Below are positions 22,725 to 34,091 of a stretch of 64,000 nt of DNA, one piece after another (within the stretch, counting starts at the first letter, position 1; every line of letters starts with the position of its first letter). The notes under the pieces are model-generated. The model did not search any database. It was not told where the DNA came from and saw only the letters and a list, made by a program, of their open reading frames with translations. The stretch is from positions 59,546,454-59,610,453 of the forward strand of contig CM056742.1 of the NCBI GenBank assembly GCA_029851415.1. Reading direction: 5' to 3'. The DNA is from Eretmocerus hayati (taxonomy: Eukaryota; Arthropoda; Insecta; Hymenoptera; Aphelinidae). The position numbers and the translations under genes are program-made.

Positions 22725-24101
22725 ATGAATTTCCAATTTTTTGATCTAGACCTGCCAATATTTGAAGGCTATAATATTGACCCACATTTTTTCATACAAA
22801 AAATCACAGAAGCAAAATCTATCACTACTTGCGAAGAAAATTTATTAGTAGACTTTATTCTTAGCCATCTTTTTGGACCAGCATATCATGCATTCAAAAA
22901 CTTCCGAATCTCCACAGTAAACGACATTGTGGAACACATAGTAAAGTGTTTCTTATACACCCCATTTTTCGAGAAATATTGCCAAAAATTACTAGATTGT
23001 GGTCTAAAGCTCAGTCATGATCGTGATGCAAACTACGAAAGGCTATTCTCAATCCTTGAAGATGCTTACTACATTCTTACAAGTACTCATTTTTCATCTG
23101 ACCCAGTATACTACCAACTTTATAAAAATCTCGATGAAATTGCCAAAAGTTTTTACTTTAGCAAACTTCCCCCTGATTCACAACTCCAAATTGTCCTTGT
23201 CTTAAACTCAAATTCGATCGCCAGGAAGCCATCCACTCTATACAAAATGCATTTATTAGTTTCGAATCCAACACAATTCTTCATAACCAAAACTGAGCTA
23301 TCACATTTTTTGAAAACATATGAAAATTTATCCCATTCTCACCACGAGTCAATAACAAAAACTGACGTTTCCGAGCCGAAAGAGCCTCAAGTCAGTAATA
23401 TTCGACAAGATCCCCAATCAACTCCAATTCTCGTTAACACCACAAACGAAATTTGCACCACTCGACAGCCTGAACTTGTAAACCATGAACAAGTGCCAAT
23501 GTCTTCTGACATCATACCTTATCGCGACGATAATAGAAGTGAACCAACGGATACCACGTGTGATAACATCTCACTCAACCAGAGTCCCGAGCAGATACAT
23601 CTGCCAACCGACCCTGACGGTAAGACGCCCATCTCCGTTGAAAACCCAAGCAATATTGAAAATGACATACTCCTCCATGTCTCAACCACACCACGAGACT
23701 CTGTGACACCCCTCTCTCACACAGGTGCAAAACGTTCCAACACAGTTACCTCAAGATTCATTAACCGGAAACGATCATTTGATGAAAATCTCAAAAGTTC
23801 CTTCAAATCAAAAATACAAAGAGGGTTCCAACCTTATTCCATTTCAAAATGCTCATTGGAAAACACTCTTTCAAAGTACGTGTCACTCAGAACAGGTTAC
23901 TCTGAACCATTTAGAAGTTCAATCCATGGAAAGGAATCATTCCAAAATATAAGCACCATTCAAGTACAACTAACACCTCGAACCCCTGGCGAAGGAATTC
24001 CGCCAAAATCCCTCCCTTTTCTGTGTTCAGAATCCAGGAAATCCAAGCCGCCATCAAAATTATGCGAAAGTAGACTCCTCCGATTTCGTAGTGCCCATTG
24101 A
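22725..24101 (+). CDS. gag: Gag-like protein of the LTR element, 458 aa
   Basis: The only long ORF of the element, about 260 bp after the 5' LTR. It starts MNFQFFDLDLPIFEGYN; a 'LPxF.G' start followed by helix-rich sequence is typical of Ty3/gypsy capsid proteins. Residues ~1-200 form the capsid-like part, with conserved-looking hydrophobic helices (LLVDFILSHLFGPAYHAF and FFEKYCQKLLDCGLKL). Residues ~200-350 are Ser/Thr/Pro/Asn-rich and probably disordered. The C-terminal ~100 residues are basic (KRSFDENLKSSFKSKIQRGF), possibly RNA-binding. No CCHC zinc knuckle is seen. The intact frame agrees with the youth of the insertion. Presumed role: packaging the element's RNA. Confidence 0.65.
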   Translation: MNFQFFDLDLPIFEGYNIDPHFFIQKITEAKSITTCEENLLVDFILSHLFGPAYHAFKNFRISTVNDIVEHIVKCFLYTPFFEKYCQKLLDCGLKLSHDRDANYERLFSILEDAYYILTSTHFSSDPVYYQLYKNLDEIAKSFYFSKLPPDSQLQIVLVLNSNSIARKPSTLYKMHLLVSNPTQFFITKTELSHFLKTYENLSHSHHESITKTDVSEPKEPQVSNIRQDPQSTPILVNTTNEICTTRQPELVNHEQVPMSSDIIPYRDDNRSEPTDTTCDNISLNQSPEQIHLPTDPDGKTPISVENPSNIENDILLHVSTTPRDSVTPLSHTGAKRSNTVTSRFINRKRSFDENLKSSFKSKIQRGFQPYSISKCSLENTLSKYVSLRTGYSEPFRSSIHGKESFQNISTIQVQLTPRTPGEGIPPKSLPFLCSESRKSKPPSKLCESRLLRFRSAH

Positions 24102-24397
24102 AAGATCAAAATTCAATCCCTAATGATGGTGTATTGAGTTTTTGCAACGTTTAAAGTATGTTCCTGGACTCCATATGCTCGATGGAGATCAATCAATTCA
24201 ACATAATTCTATCCCATATCCTTCAAAAGAACTCAGATCTCAAATCTTCAAATCAATGATCAAATAGACGACAAAATAAATTTCGCATTCCCAAGGATGG
24301 AGTATTATTGGTGTTAAAATTCCACACGACGAGTTCCGGAGAAAATCCGACAAGCACACTCTGACGACCATGTATCGTACATGTATAACATCCAGTT

Positions 24398-24490
24398 GCA
24401 TGTGTAACTCCCGGTTACATTGTAAACCCGGTTACATTGTAACACCCGGTTACATTGTAAGACCCGGTTACATGAATGACCCGGTTACAC
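24398..24490 (+). repeat. CCGGTTACA direct repeats
   Basis: Five copies of CCGGTTACA(T) spaced about 20 bp (24413-24490), continuous with further GTTACA motifs. The same core occurs as palindromes in both LTRs. Confidence 0.75.
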
Positions 24491-26575
24491 GATTTTGTTA
24501 CATTTGGAATTCAAATCACTTTGGCCACATTCTGTTACTCATTAGCTTTTGGCTGTTTAAATCAAGATGCTTGACCCTCAGAACTGGAAAATCGGAACCA
24601 TTCAGAATCTCTGCTGACAGACAAATATTCTACCGAAATGTAATTCCAAGGAATTCCCCGTTTGACTTCCAAATCTTTTTTTGTAGAAAGCCCATTTCAC
24701 ATTCATCACCTCTCTCTAGATCTGTCGATAGTAGAAATCGACACAATCAAACCACACTGATCTTGGAGTATTCAGAGAATAACTAACGAACATCAACCCT
24801 TCATCTTATTTAAGATTCACAACCTTTCAAACTCTCGGTAGTGTACCTCACAAGGATCCTGAAAAAGAAGAAAAAAAAAAACATTATCGACTCATGGAAC
24901 ATGCTGTAACATGGTGTTACATAAGTAACAGACTGTGACCTGTAACATGGTGTTACATGGGTAACAGGTTGTTGCAGGTAACACGGTGTTCAAATTAGAC
25001 TCTCTGTTGACATCATATGGCCTATGATGGTTTAAAAATATTACATTCATGCAGGCGCCCCCCCCTCCATATATCCAGTTCAAATAATTTCTACTACATA
25101 CTTCCGAGAAAAATGATGAAAAATTGAAAAACCGGAAAATCAAGAAAACGGGAGTACTAGAGAGATACGTTGACCATTGTTAGTTCATTCATAGGTCTGA
25201 CTTCTGGACACGACCTTATCTCTTGAATATTTTTAAATCAATGGGAATTACGTCTTTTGAATAAAATCCGTCGAAATTTCCTACTTCAAATATTTTATTG
25301 TTGATATGCCTCCATGAAATTCATCGTGACAAATTTAGTTTTTCCCCGTATATTAAAGTTTCAATATCAACAAAACATGATTTTGTGAAAAAAGGAAACT
25401 TAAATTAACACATAGGCAATTTTACAAATTCAAGAGACGGATTTGCTCGGCCCTATCCACCTGACCGACATCCAAAGGAATTGAGAACAAATCAATCGAG
25501 AGTGATGGACCCCTTCGGAATCTAATCAAAGTCTTGAAAACTTCAATTTCCTATTCGGTGTCCTCGACATAGCACACTATCTTTTTGTAGAAGAATAATG
25601 CGTATAATCCCCATACGTCAAAATCATGCATTGATTCCGGCAAATCTTCAACTCTCCTATACAGTACACATCCAAATCACTAAAAAAACACCCTCGGCAC
25701 GCTCTTCATTGATTCGCTCGTTCCTCCGGCGTAAGAACCGCTTTGAGATCCAATCATCGAACTACATGAATGACACAAAGAAAAATGCACACTAAAAAAA
25801 AAATCACTTGTAACACAACTTTTAGATCAGGAAAATCCAACTCACATGAACCTAACGGATTCAGGTGACTACCGGGAACCGGAACATATTTTCAATTTCC
25901 AAGATTTCAAGAAAAAATCATAATAATCTATACAAGTGCAATCGCACAAATATTCACGTCCAACGATTTGAAATCCCGAAACTGTACTGAGACTATGACT
26001 AAAAGACACTATTGAACCTGCACTTGACACCACGTTGACTTGGGAGAACTGCGTTGAAGTTGCCGACACCGAAATTCTTTATTTTATACACATTGCAATA
26101 ATCTGATGGCACCTCCAGTTTTGACTTCTGAGCTCAGGCATCGATGTAATCATACGAATATAATCTCAAAATCAAGGGCCTGTCAAAATTTATTCATTAA
26201 TCGGAACTGACATTGTGACTAGAAAATCGGGAGATTCTCTATGAAAACACATATAATTATGTCGAGTTCAGTCCCGCATAGATATAAGAATTTGCAATTC
26301 GAAACAAAAGTTGATAATAACGATTATCAATAAATTTACTCAATTTATTTTTACATAGATCTAGAGATATGTAATCAGATATAGAAAATAATTGTAATAA
26401 TTATCCATTAAGGAATCGTGTGGATGAACGTCCACACCACATTTCGGAAAACCTCAATAATCATTTCCAAATTATAGCGAGCATCAACTCCTTGTTAACT
26501 TTCTAAAAATGATGCGATTTTCACAAGAAAAATGAATATATACACAAATTTTTATAAAGACAACAAAACACAGGA

Positions 26576-26835
26576 TTGCAAACTTTTTGCAATAGATCAT
26601 TAATAGATTCCAAAATCCAATTCATAGTGCGAAATTACCAATCAGTTTATCCTCATAAACTTTCTATTTTGGAAACATACCATACTTGCAGAACATTGTC
26701 AACAATGAATTGTTGCGAACTTTTTTGCAATATATCATCAATAGATTCCGAAATTCAATTAATAATGCGAAATCATCAATCGATTTTTCCTCGTAAACAC
26801 CCTATTTCGGAAACTACCATATTTGCAGAACAATG
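26576..26835. repeat. ~125-bp tandem duplication
   Basis: 'actttttgcaatagatcat' near 26580 recurs as 'acttttttgcaatatatcat' near 26719, and 'ttttggaaacatacca' near 26669 recurs as 'tttcggaaactacca' near 26806. Diverged, so older than the insertion. Confidence 0.7.
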
Positions 26836-28140
26836 CTTACAATAAATTGTCAAGATAACTACACACTCTCACACAATAACACCATCCTACATATACTATA
26901 CGAAAGTTTTTTAGAACTTCTCAAGATCGACAGTGACGAACGTGTAGTGGACCTATTACTGCCCTCAGGATCAGGGGCATGCCAAACTGAAGACTTTTTG
27001 CAATGATGTGATGACGCAAACTACCCGTGAAAAGCGGAATGTGAGTGTCTCCATGTGTAACATGATTTACTGTACAGCTGAGGAGCCTCATACACATGGT
27101 ATAAGGTCGAGTGAACATGTAACACACTCAATGGAAAACATCCAAACCCTGGATGTGTGTAACATGGAGTTACAATACGTACAGGTGGGGCGCCAGTCAC
27201 ATCGGCCCCCTCTCCTCAATGCTCGCTATCAACTCCGCCACACACGTCGGAAGTAACACACAGCAGCTTCTTACACGCCGTTGAGCCTTTGCTTGCAGCC
27301 AACGCAGCAGACAGCGCATCACGCGGTATTTTACCGATGATTCCTGTGGGGACCCCCTCTCCTCACCACCAAAGCGATCTGCATGTAACAGAAAGTCATA
27401 CGCCAGTTCCCCCTGCTAACCCCACTCAGCACCGCCTTTCCAGCTACTCGCTGTGCAGTATGGAAAAGCTGAGCGATGCAATGCTCACGGAATCCCCACA
27501 GGCCGTATTGCACTATAAGGAAATAATTTCAATTCCCCTCTCCTCTCTTACAATAGCGGCATGCGAATTATGGCATCAGAAGCGGGAAATTCTCAACTGC
27601 ACTGTACGGCTCCGATCACATTAATCAGCAATATTCTTCTGAAAAAAGGAGCAACACATCATCCGCGGGCCTCCTTCAATAGAGAATTCGCAGCAAATCG
27701 AGATGGTTATGATCGACCCTGGTCACGGTGTGAATAAATCTGCGACGAATATTCCAGACATCCTAATGCAAGGAGAACCAATAGCCACGCTACCAACCTC
27801 TCGATATCAACACAAATCGAGTGACGAATCTTCAGTTCAGTGACATTAGCGATGCAGAATCTGACGGATCGTCATACTACCCGACGGAAAGGCAAACCAG
27901 AGACGGAGGACGCAGGAGTGCAGGGATAGAAAGAGGGCCGTAGCAACGACCCCAACTGATGTTATTTGTGTGAACATCAACACAAAAAGGATTGACTCAC
28001 CCAGTGATACATGTCCAAGGGGTGCACAAGCGCCAAGGCAGATGTATCATATATGTTGAAATTCCAAGTTACAGACTTCACTTGCACTAAATGCAAGAAT
28101 CGCCCTCCAAAATCATCAAATCCGCCTATTGGATGAATAG

Positions 28141-28143
28141 ACA

Positions 28144-28174
<31 letters not shown>

Positions 28175-28175
28175 G
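28141..28175. repeat. CA microsatellite
   Basis: 'acacacacatacacacacac…' for about 35 bp, just upstream of the 3' LTR region. Confidence 0.9.
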
Positions 28176-28290
28176 CACAAATAAAGTATTATTATGTAAT
28201 AATTATAAGTTAACATCATTGGAAATTTGTATTTTTTTAAATCTAATTTCTGCAGCCCCGGTGACATTCTCGGGACGAGAATGGACTGAC

Positions 28291-28298
28291 AGGGGAGG
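28291..28298 (+). other. Polypurine tract
   Basis: AGGGGAGG directly abuts the 3' LTR, the usual place for plus-strand priming. Confidence 0.7.
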
Positions 28299-29224
28299 TG
28301 TGGCGTCCCAGACGACGCAACAGTTGAAATAATATTTCTCAACGTGGAGAAATATTATTTCGACTTGATCAGCAGAGAATGAATAAGCAGGTCAGTAAAT
28401 CAGCAGAATCAAAGCATTAGCCAATAACTGGATGTTACACATGTTACATGTAACATGTGTAACAGACCATGAGAAATTCCACAAAGAGCTCTGCCAGCAT
28501 TGTAACACATGTGTTACAATCGAAAGTAGAACACTTTCAAAATCATTTTTTCAGTCGAATCATCAAAATTAACTTGTGTCCGCACGTATAAATTGGAACA
28601 ACAACATTCATTCTTCGATTTAGTCTGTGACAAAGCTCTGCCCGGTAGTGGGCTACGTACGTCTCAAAATTCACTTAACCACTCACCTAAGTGCGCGTAG
28701 AGAACGCACGAAAAAGTCAAGTTAAAAGTGCGGACACGTAAGCTTGATCTGATCCCGTCGAAAAGTAGGCCGACGTTATCCGCCTCAGCTGTAAAGGGCC
28801 AGCTCCGAATCTGCTCTCACCTGCTTATCAGTTCCTGCCTCGAAGAATATCATCTCTCGAGTAGTTCTGTAAGTTCGTCTAATTTTAAGTCACGCAAATT
28901 GTATTTAGATATTAAGGTTCTATATTTTGTTCAAGATATTATAATTTGGTTTAAATAAATCCAAAACTCATTTGCTAATTATACGCTATTATTTTCTGAA
29001 GATTTTTCGATCGAATATTTCATCCATATTGAAACTATTAAAGTCAAATTGATCATTTCTAAAAATCCAAATTCAATCAATTATTACTTTTGAACTCTAC
29101 ATTCCAAATTCCTAAAAACACTTCAATCATTTCTTTAAAACTACAATTCATTTGTTCTAATTTTGATAAACAAATATCTTTCTATCTGGAATATTCATAC
29201 GCAACCAGATACCAGCAATATATA

Positions 29225-29260
<36 letters not shown>

Positions 29261-29373
29261 TCAACGCGATAACAGAGAATAGGTAAGTGCAACTGGGCAG
29301 TCCGCCCGTAAGCTGTTCGCACGAACTCAAATAATTTATTTGTTACCCCGAGCCCTCCGCTCGGGTCATAACA
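28299..29373 (+). repeat. 3' LTR, 1075 bp
   Basis: Direct copy of 21397-22461. It is 10 bp longer because of a longer TA run near 29225, and carries one noted substitution. Confidence 0.9.
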
Positions 29374-29576
29374 TTGGTATAATACGCGGAACAGAAAATA
29401 GAGGAAAAAGATTTGAAAATGCTCGTTATCAGCTGCAGAATGAGATCACTCACAGCTTTCTACGACCAATAGGTTCTGAGATAGCATGCTCTGAAGACCA
29501 TCAGTTTGATTTCCAGTTGTATTGAGACTTTTGACTGTAGTGTATTATTCATCTACTTCTAAGGACTACGCTCACT

Positions 29577-29597
29577 CTAGAAGAAGATGCAATCTTC
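29577..29597 (-). other. Candidate Helitron 3' end: hairpin plus CTAG
   Basis: On the minus strand 'gaagattgcatcttc' (6-bp stem, 3-nt loop) is followed two bases later by CTAG, matching the CTRR terminus. The stem is short and AT-rich, and the base after CTAG is A rather than the usual T, so this is tentative. It lies 35 bp from the Tc1-type TA boundary. Confidence 0.4.
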
Positions 29598-29661
29598 ATC
29601 AAATACCAATAAATTACATCGTTGAAAAATATCGGAAAATCTTGGGGCTTGATCAATGAAT

Positions 29662-30714
29662 TCAGTCCTGCAAAATCTCTCTCCAAACTACATTGGTTAT
29701 TGTTTTAGAGTCATCTAATCTGTTTTCTATGAACAAATTATCAGGATTCTTACATCTCGACAATGCAACATACAATTGTCCATGTGAAAACAAAGGCCTT
29801 CTAATGAAAATTCCAACTTGATCGAAACTTTGTCCTTGCGATTTATTAATAGTCATTGCAAATGCTAATACTATCGGAAACTGTTTCCTGTATAAGATGA
29901 ATGGGAGAGAGGATTCACGAGTATCCAAAGTTATTCTTGGAATGAAAACACGATTTCCTTTCCTTTCCCCTGTTACAATCTCACATTCGATGTTGTATTT
30001 GTATAATTTTTTTATTCTCAATCGAGTTCCATTGCAGAGACCATCAGTGACACTCAAATTCCTCATCAACATCACAATCGCCCCAACTTTCAAATCCAAT
30101 TTATGAGGAGGCAGGCCTTCCCTTATGTCATTGAGGAATTCTATCGGATATCTCAAGTGAATGTTATCATCGGTTTGATCAACATCTGGATCTGTTGCAT
30201 AATCAATACCATAATAAGTTCTCGATTCTGCATTTGACATTTTCAGAATTTTGTTATTCAATCTCAATGTATCTTCATTGTGAGATGCTAAAACAACTCG
30301 ATCAAGTGAAAAGTTTTCATTTATATTACCGAAAATTTTCTGACATACGTCATCTGTTTCCCATTTCTCATCTATTGATAGGTTATCTATTTCACCCGAA
30401 CCAATTTTTAGTGGAAAATCAGAAAATTCAATATTATCCGTTCTCAAATTCTTTTTTAACTCCATTATATTGAACAGAGGCCAGAGATGTGAGTATTTTA
30501 TGGTTTCACCAACAATTTGACTTCTGTGTCCATTTGTTATGATCGGTAAAATTTGTCTGAAATCACCACCCAGGATCACTAATTTATTACCAAAGGGTTC
30601 CTCATTGAAACTCACATCCCTTAAAGTTCTTTCCACAATCTCTAATGCTTTTTTTGGAATCATTGAAGCTTCGTCCCAGATAATCAAGTCAGCCTCCCTC
30701 AATTTTTTCATCAA
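29662..30714 (-). pseudogene. Helitron helicase, C-terminal part (Pif1-like)
   Basis: 350 residues covering the second half of a Pif1-type superfamily 1 helicase. Motif II is LIIWDEASM, motif III GGDFRQILP, and the C-terminal motifs include TINKSQGQSFDQVGIF and LYVALSRCKNPDNLF. It would unwind the DNA strand displaced during rolling-circle transposition. It overlaps the upstream frame (30689-32044) by 26 bp in another register, which shows a single-base indel near 30705. The stop at 29662 is the natural C-terminus by comparison with the family; no endonuclease domain follows, unlike Helentrons. Confidence 0.85.
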
Positions 30715-32044
30715 AATCCGATTTCAAGAAAATCGTGTCCATACAATCTAAATTTAGAGGAAGTTTGAAAGTCTTATGACTCGTCATACCTTTAGGCAAG
30801 AGTATCGAAGCTATCTCAGTCCAAGCCATAGACAATACTTTCTTTCCAATAGATAAGGAATAATGAATAAGTGTTTTATACAAGAATGTTTTTCCACAAC
30901 CTCCAGGCCCATCTATGAAATTGATTTTATGATTCATACTGATTAATCGATCGAATATAAGTCTCTGTTCATCATTTAACTGTGAATGCAATTCAGAGAA
31001 TTTTGTTTTACACTGATCAGCAGTTAAGTCATCACAGACTTCTCTAAAATTATCATAGATTTTCTCAGGCATTGGAAGACCGTAGTCTGCACAGCACTTA
31101 TCTTCCATCATCAGAATTGAATTGATGTGCGATAGAGCCAAGTCATCGGCATTTTCTTTAAAATCCTCTCCGAGAAAGAATTTGAATCTTAACCACACGT
31201 CTTTAGCTGCAAAAGTCTCTGAGAGGAGAAACCACGCAAAAAATTTCCTCAATTGTGAAGGTAACATGATAGAGCAAGCTTCTTCGAAAATTCCATATAT
31301 TTGTTCATCGGTTTCGATCAATCCCAATGCCATTGCAACATCCCGGTATGTTTCGTAAACTTTCCCATCCTTCGTTCTCAAATCTTTGAAAGAAGTCGCT
31401 CCTTTCGTATGATTCAAAATCAATTTCAGAAAAAATCTCTCATTGTCTTTTGGGGATACAACATTCAATCTACCAATTGTTTCGTATTTGATATTTCTTG
31501 CCCTTCGTACCCATTTTTTGGATTTTTTATCAAATCTATAATATTTTACGATATTTATATACTTGATTTTCCTCGCGAATTCATCTTTTCTATTCAATTC
31601 GAACCAAGCAGTTAATGCAGTTTTCCATCTCCCCAAAGCTTGCTCAACTTTACCTTCTTCAAAGATCAATTTTTGTTGATTTTCAAGGTGGACTGGCAAT
31701 CTTTCAACTGCGTGACTCCTACCAACGATTGGAAATTTTGATAACCTCCAAGCACACTCCATAGGACTCAAATATCTACCATCAATGTAATCTTCTATTT
31801 TATCATGTACTTCTTTGATCTTATCATCCCCATCTGTACACCTCATGATCCTACAACGTGCTTTATCATAACCCTTACGTAGATATTTGTAGACATATTT
31901 TATGCTTGTGATGGATGCGCAATATTCGACATTCATATGACATTTGTATTTCTTTAGTAAAAAGGGATTGTAAGGTACTACCATTGAATTGTCAACTGGT
32001 TCTCTCTCACATTTGTTCTTAGAAATATATCTATAACCTTTCAA
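30689..32044 (-). pseudogene. Helitron Rep C-terminal part and helicase N-terminal part
   Basis: 451 residues. The N-terminal part contains the two-tyrosine motif (KYVYKYLRKGYDKA, residues ~49-62), whose tyrosines cut and join strands in Rep/Helitron proteins. The middle is the linker typical of Helitrons (ECAWRLSKFPIVGRSHAVERL). The C-terminal part starts the helicase with Walker A GPGGCGKTFLY; the usual small residue before GKT is Cys here, which is acceptable. An in-frame stop near 32140 separates it from the HUH segment, and a frameshift near 30705 separates it from the rest of the helicase. Confidence 0.85.
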
Positions 32045-32137
32045 AATGTTATTTTTCCTTCTGTAACTGGGATAGCCGTCTTGATTGATTGCTGTTGATG
32101 TTTGGAACGGTTTCGGAAATTTCTCGTCACAGATTTT

Positions 32138-32482
32138 TTAATCTAAATTATAGCATTTTGTTTTCGAAGAATGAGGGCCGTGGAGCATATGTTTCAAAAC
32201 CAATTTACGAAGTTCTTTATCATCATCAGGTATCTCGGCAGAAATGAATTCATCAATTGATTCTGGTGTCAACAACTTATTTTTAGGATGCAGCGTTATC
32301 AAGAGGTGAGCATGTGGCAAACTCCTCTTCTGGAAATCTACCGTGTGAACTTGAGCTATGGCTCTCCCGAATAAATCATGAACCATGATATCCTTGATCA
32401 ATTCATCCAATTTAGTCTTGAACAACCTAACCGTTAGATTTGGAATATCATTTGGAGTTGTACCTTTTGGGAATCTTTTCAA
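32138..32482 (-). pseudogene. Helitron Rep segment with HUH motif
   Basis: 114 residues. The HUH histidines are in SLPHAHLLITLHP (residues ~55-67), preceded by the typical 'GRAIAQVHTVDFQKR'. These residues bind the metal ion for nicking. Bounded on the left by a TAA where the family continues with a Cys-rich 'C..KFPK' segment, and on the right by a TGA in a position where Helitrons have Trp (NPxW). Both look like nonsense mutations. Confidence 0.85.
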
Positions 32483-32500
32483 AACTCTTCTAATTTCATC

Positions 32501-33250
32501 TCATTTCGGGTTACATGTCATAGTGATGAATAAATCTGGTCTACCTTTGTCTCTCATGATTGCCATTGCGTCCTGATAATGATGTTGCATGTAACGAGGC
32601 CCACCAATGAATGTAGAAGGTAGTATGAATAGATTCCCTAACTTCTCTTTTTTCTCGAAATTTTTGGAATGATTTGATGCAGCATTTTCCACAACATCGA
32701 ACAAACCTTGATAACATTCAATTCTCAACTGTTTCTGATTTTTTCTGAAGAAATTCATTCGATTACTCTCCACCATGACATAAGCATGTATGAACTTTTG
32801 CTGTGTTAGTCTCCCTCCATACAATAATGGACTGAAATTCTTGTCATTTGGTCTGTACGATAAACGATACGAGTAGAATTGGAGTGGTGTCAGAGTATCA
32901 TTCTTGGACGTATTGGGTTTCTTTTCATAACCAGTACTCCAACCCAAATCTCCTCTAGGATAAAGAATTGGAAAAACCATCGGATCAACATGATGAGAGA
33001 ATTTGTTCAAATATGTTTTGTTCACTCTTTCACCCTTGGATTTTGGATAAACACACAAGTCAAATTCATAAGGAGTTCCATTATCAGAAATAACTATTCT
33101 TCCACACTCAGAAGTAAGGGGTTTATTGTATCTGTGTTGTTGTTTATCATTTTCCCTGACAAAGTACAATCGGTGCCCTGGAACACTCTCAAATTTAGTC
33201 AATTCATACAGGTATTTGTATTTCTGTGCATATGGGTTTTGTTTCATCAC
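32501..33250 (-). pseudogene. Helitron-like N-terminal domain
   Basis: 249 residues matching the Helitron-like N domain: 'NPYAQKYKYLYEL', 'DLCVYPKSKG', 'VDPMVFPILYPRGDLGW', then 'YGGRLTQQKFIHAYVMVE' and, at the end, 'GRPDLFITMTCNP'. Its start overlaps the zinc-finger frame in another register, so a frameshift lies near 33250. Confidence 0.85.
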
Positions 33251-34091
33251 ATCTGTTAGTATTCATATTCATATGACGTGTTCTCAATTCCGAGTCTGCT
33301 GTTTTCTGACTATTTGTATCATCAAAACATTTCAACCTCTCATCAGTTGCAAATTGATCATCATAAATATACAATTGTGATAGTTTAGGTCTTTGATTAT
33401 TTTTTGGGAGGAGATGATCTGGTGTCGTATGAAAGACCTGTCCTTGAATTTTGATGTTGTAAATTCCTTCATCATTCTTCACAGTAGCACTAAAAGTAGC
33501 GAAACTGAAGCTGTTATTATAGTACCTGATCAAGTGTCTGGAAGCTACATCGTAAAGAAGTAGTTTTCTTAATCTTTTGTCATATTTGCTGAGTGGAGAT
33601 AACACTATCGAACTGTTTTTGCAACAAGAACTCCTCCTCGATTCGTTTTTCCAAAAGACAGCACCACAATGCTTACATTGATAATCGAGATATCCATAAT
33701 CAGATACAAAATTCAAATTTCTCTGAACTTTATTCACTTTTTTCCCTTTCGTCTTGAATGTAGCTTGATAATTTGGCGTATTATTAATCTTTTTTTGACG
33801 ATTAACCGAGTCAGAGTCGATACCGTAGCTCGGTATATTTTTGAACTTTACTATCTTGTGTGACACATTCAATTTTGGTCTTAAACTCTTTGTGTTACGA
33901 GTATTTGTTTTGCTCTTCCCAATTTGTACTTTGAATTTCAAATCGAATTCATCAGAAAAATGGGTACGTGACTGAATTTGTTGTCTAGAAATATGAGATG
34001 ACTTCAATTTTTCACAACCAATTTTGAATTTATGATAAGAATTTTGTTTCTCATTAGGGTCTGATTTCTCCTTTGAATTCTTTCTCTTCAA
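33204..34091 (-). pseudogene. Helitron N-terminal zinc-finger region
   Basis: 295 residues. The first ~130 are Lys/Ser/Asn-rich. A Cys cluster (CKHCGAVFWKNE…CC) near residue 140-160 is the finger seen at the N-terminus of most Helitron helicases, followed by 'FATFSATVKNDEGIYNIKIQGQVFH', also family-typical. It starts in a different register from the OTU segment, which marks a frame change near 34090. Confidence 0.8.

Larger units (their letters stand above)
24102..28290 (+). other. Non-coding interior of the LTR element
   Basis: No protease, RT, RNase H or integrase motif could be found. The stretch holds short repeats of 'cagaac.gg…accatt.agaa' (23888 and 24581), clustered GGTTACA/TGTAACA motifs (24385-24490, 24898-24990, 27055-27175), a ~125-bp tandem duplication (26576-26835), a GC-richer part around 27180-27640 with an unrecognised 111-codon frame, and a CA microsatellite. 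Confidence 0.6.
21397..29373 (+). mobile_element. Young gag-only LTR retrotransposon (large retrotransposon derivative type)
   Basis: Two directly repeated LTRs flank a 5.8-kb interior that has a primer-site-like TGG start, one gag-like ORF and a polypurine tract, but no protease, RT, RNase H or integrase. The LTRs begin TG and end CA and differ, as far as I can read, by one substitution ('aaattcaac' against 'aaattccac') plus the length of a TA run. The insertion is therefore recent. It must have used pol functions in trans. Total length 7977 bp. Confidence 0.85.
21393..29377. other. 4-bp target duplication TTGG around the LTR element
   Basis: TTGG at 21393-21396 precedes the 5' LTR, and TTGG at 29374-29377 follows the 3' LTR. 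Four-base duplication fits a gypsy-class integrase. Confidence 0.85.
20668..29542. mobile_element. Palindromic Tc1/mariner-type element split by an LTR retrotransposon
   Basis: The left end is 'cactaccggtcaaatgtctc' after TA (20666-20667). The right end is 'gagacttttgactgtagtg' before TA (29543-29544). When 21397-29377 is taken out, 20668-21396 plus 29378-29542 form one ~894-bp element whose halves are inverted copies throughout, including 'ctattggtcgtagag' against 'ctacgaccaatagg' and 'caatttttcaggcaag' against 'cttgcctgaaaaattg'. TA flanks and this terminal sequence fit the Tc1/mariner group. It has no transposase, so it was mobilised in trans. Confidence 0.8.

Noticed and set aside
21397..29373. 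Reading the gag-only element as a truncated copy of the retrovirus at 53732-64000
   Set aside because: The Gag proteins differ (no zinc knuckle in the former), and the element has both LTRs, primer site and polypurine tract of its own.
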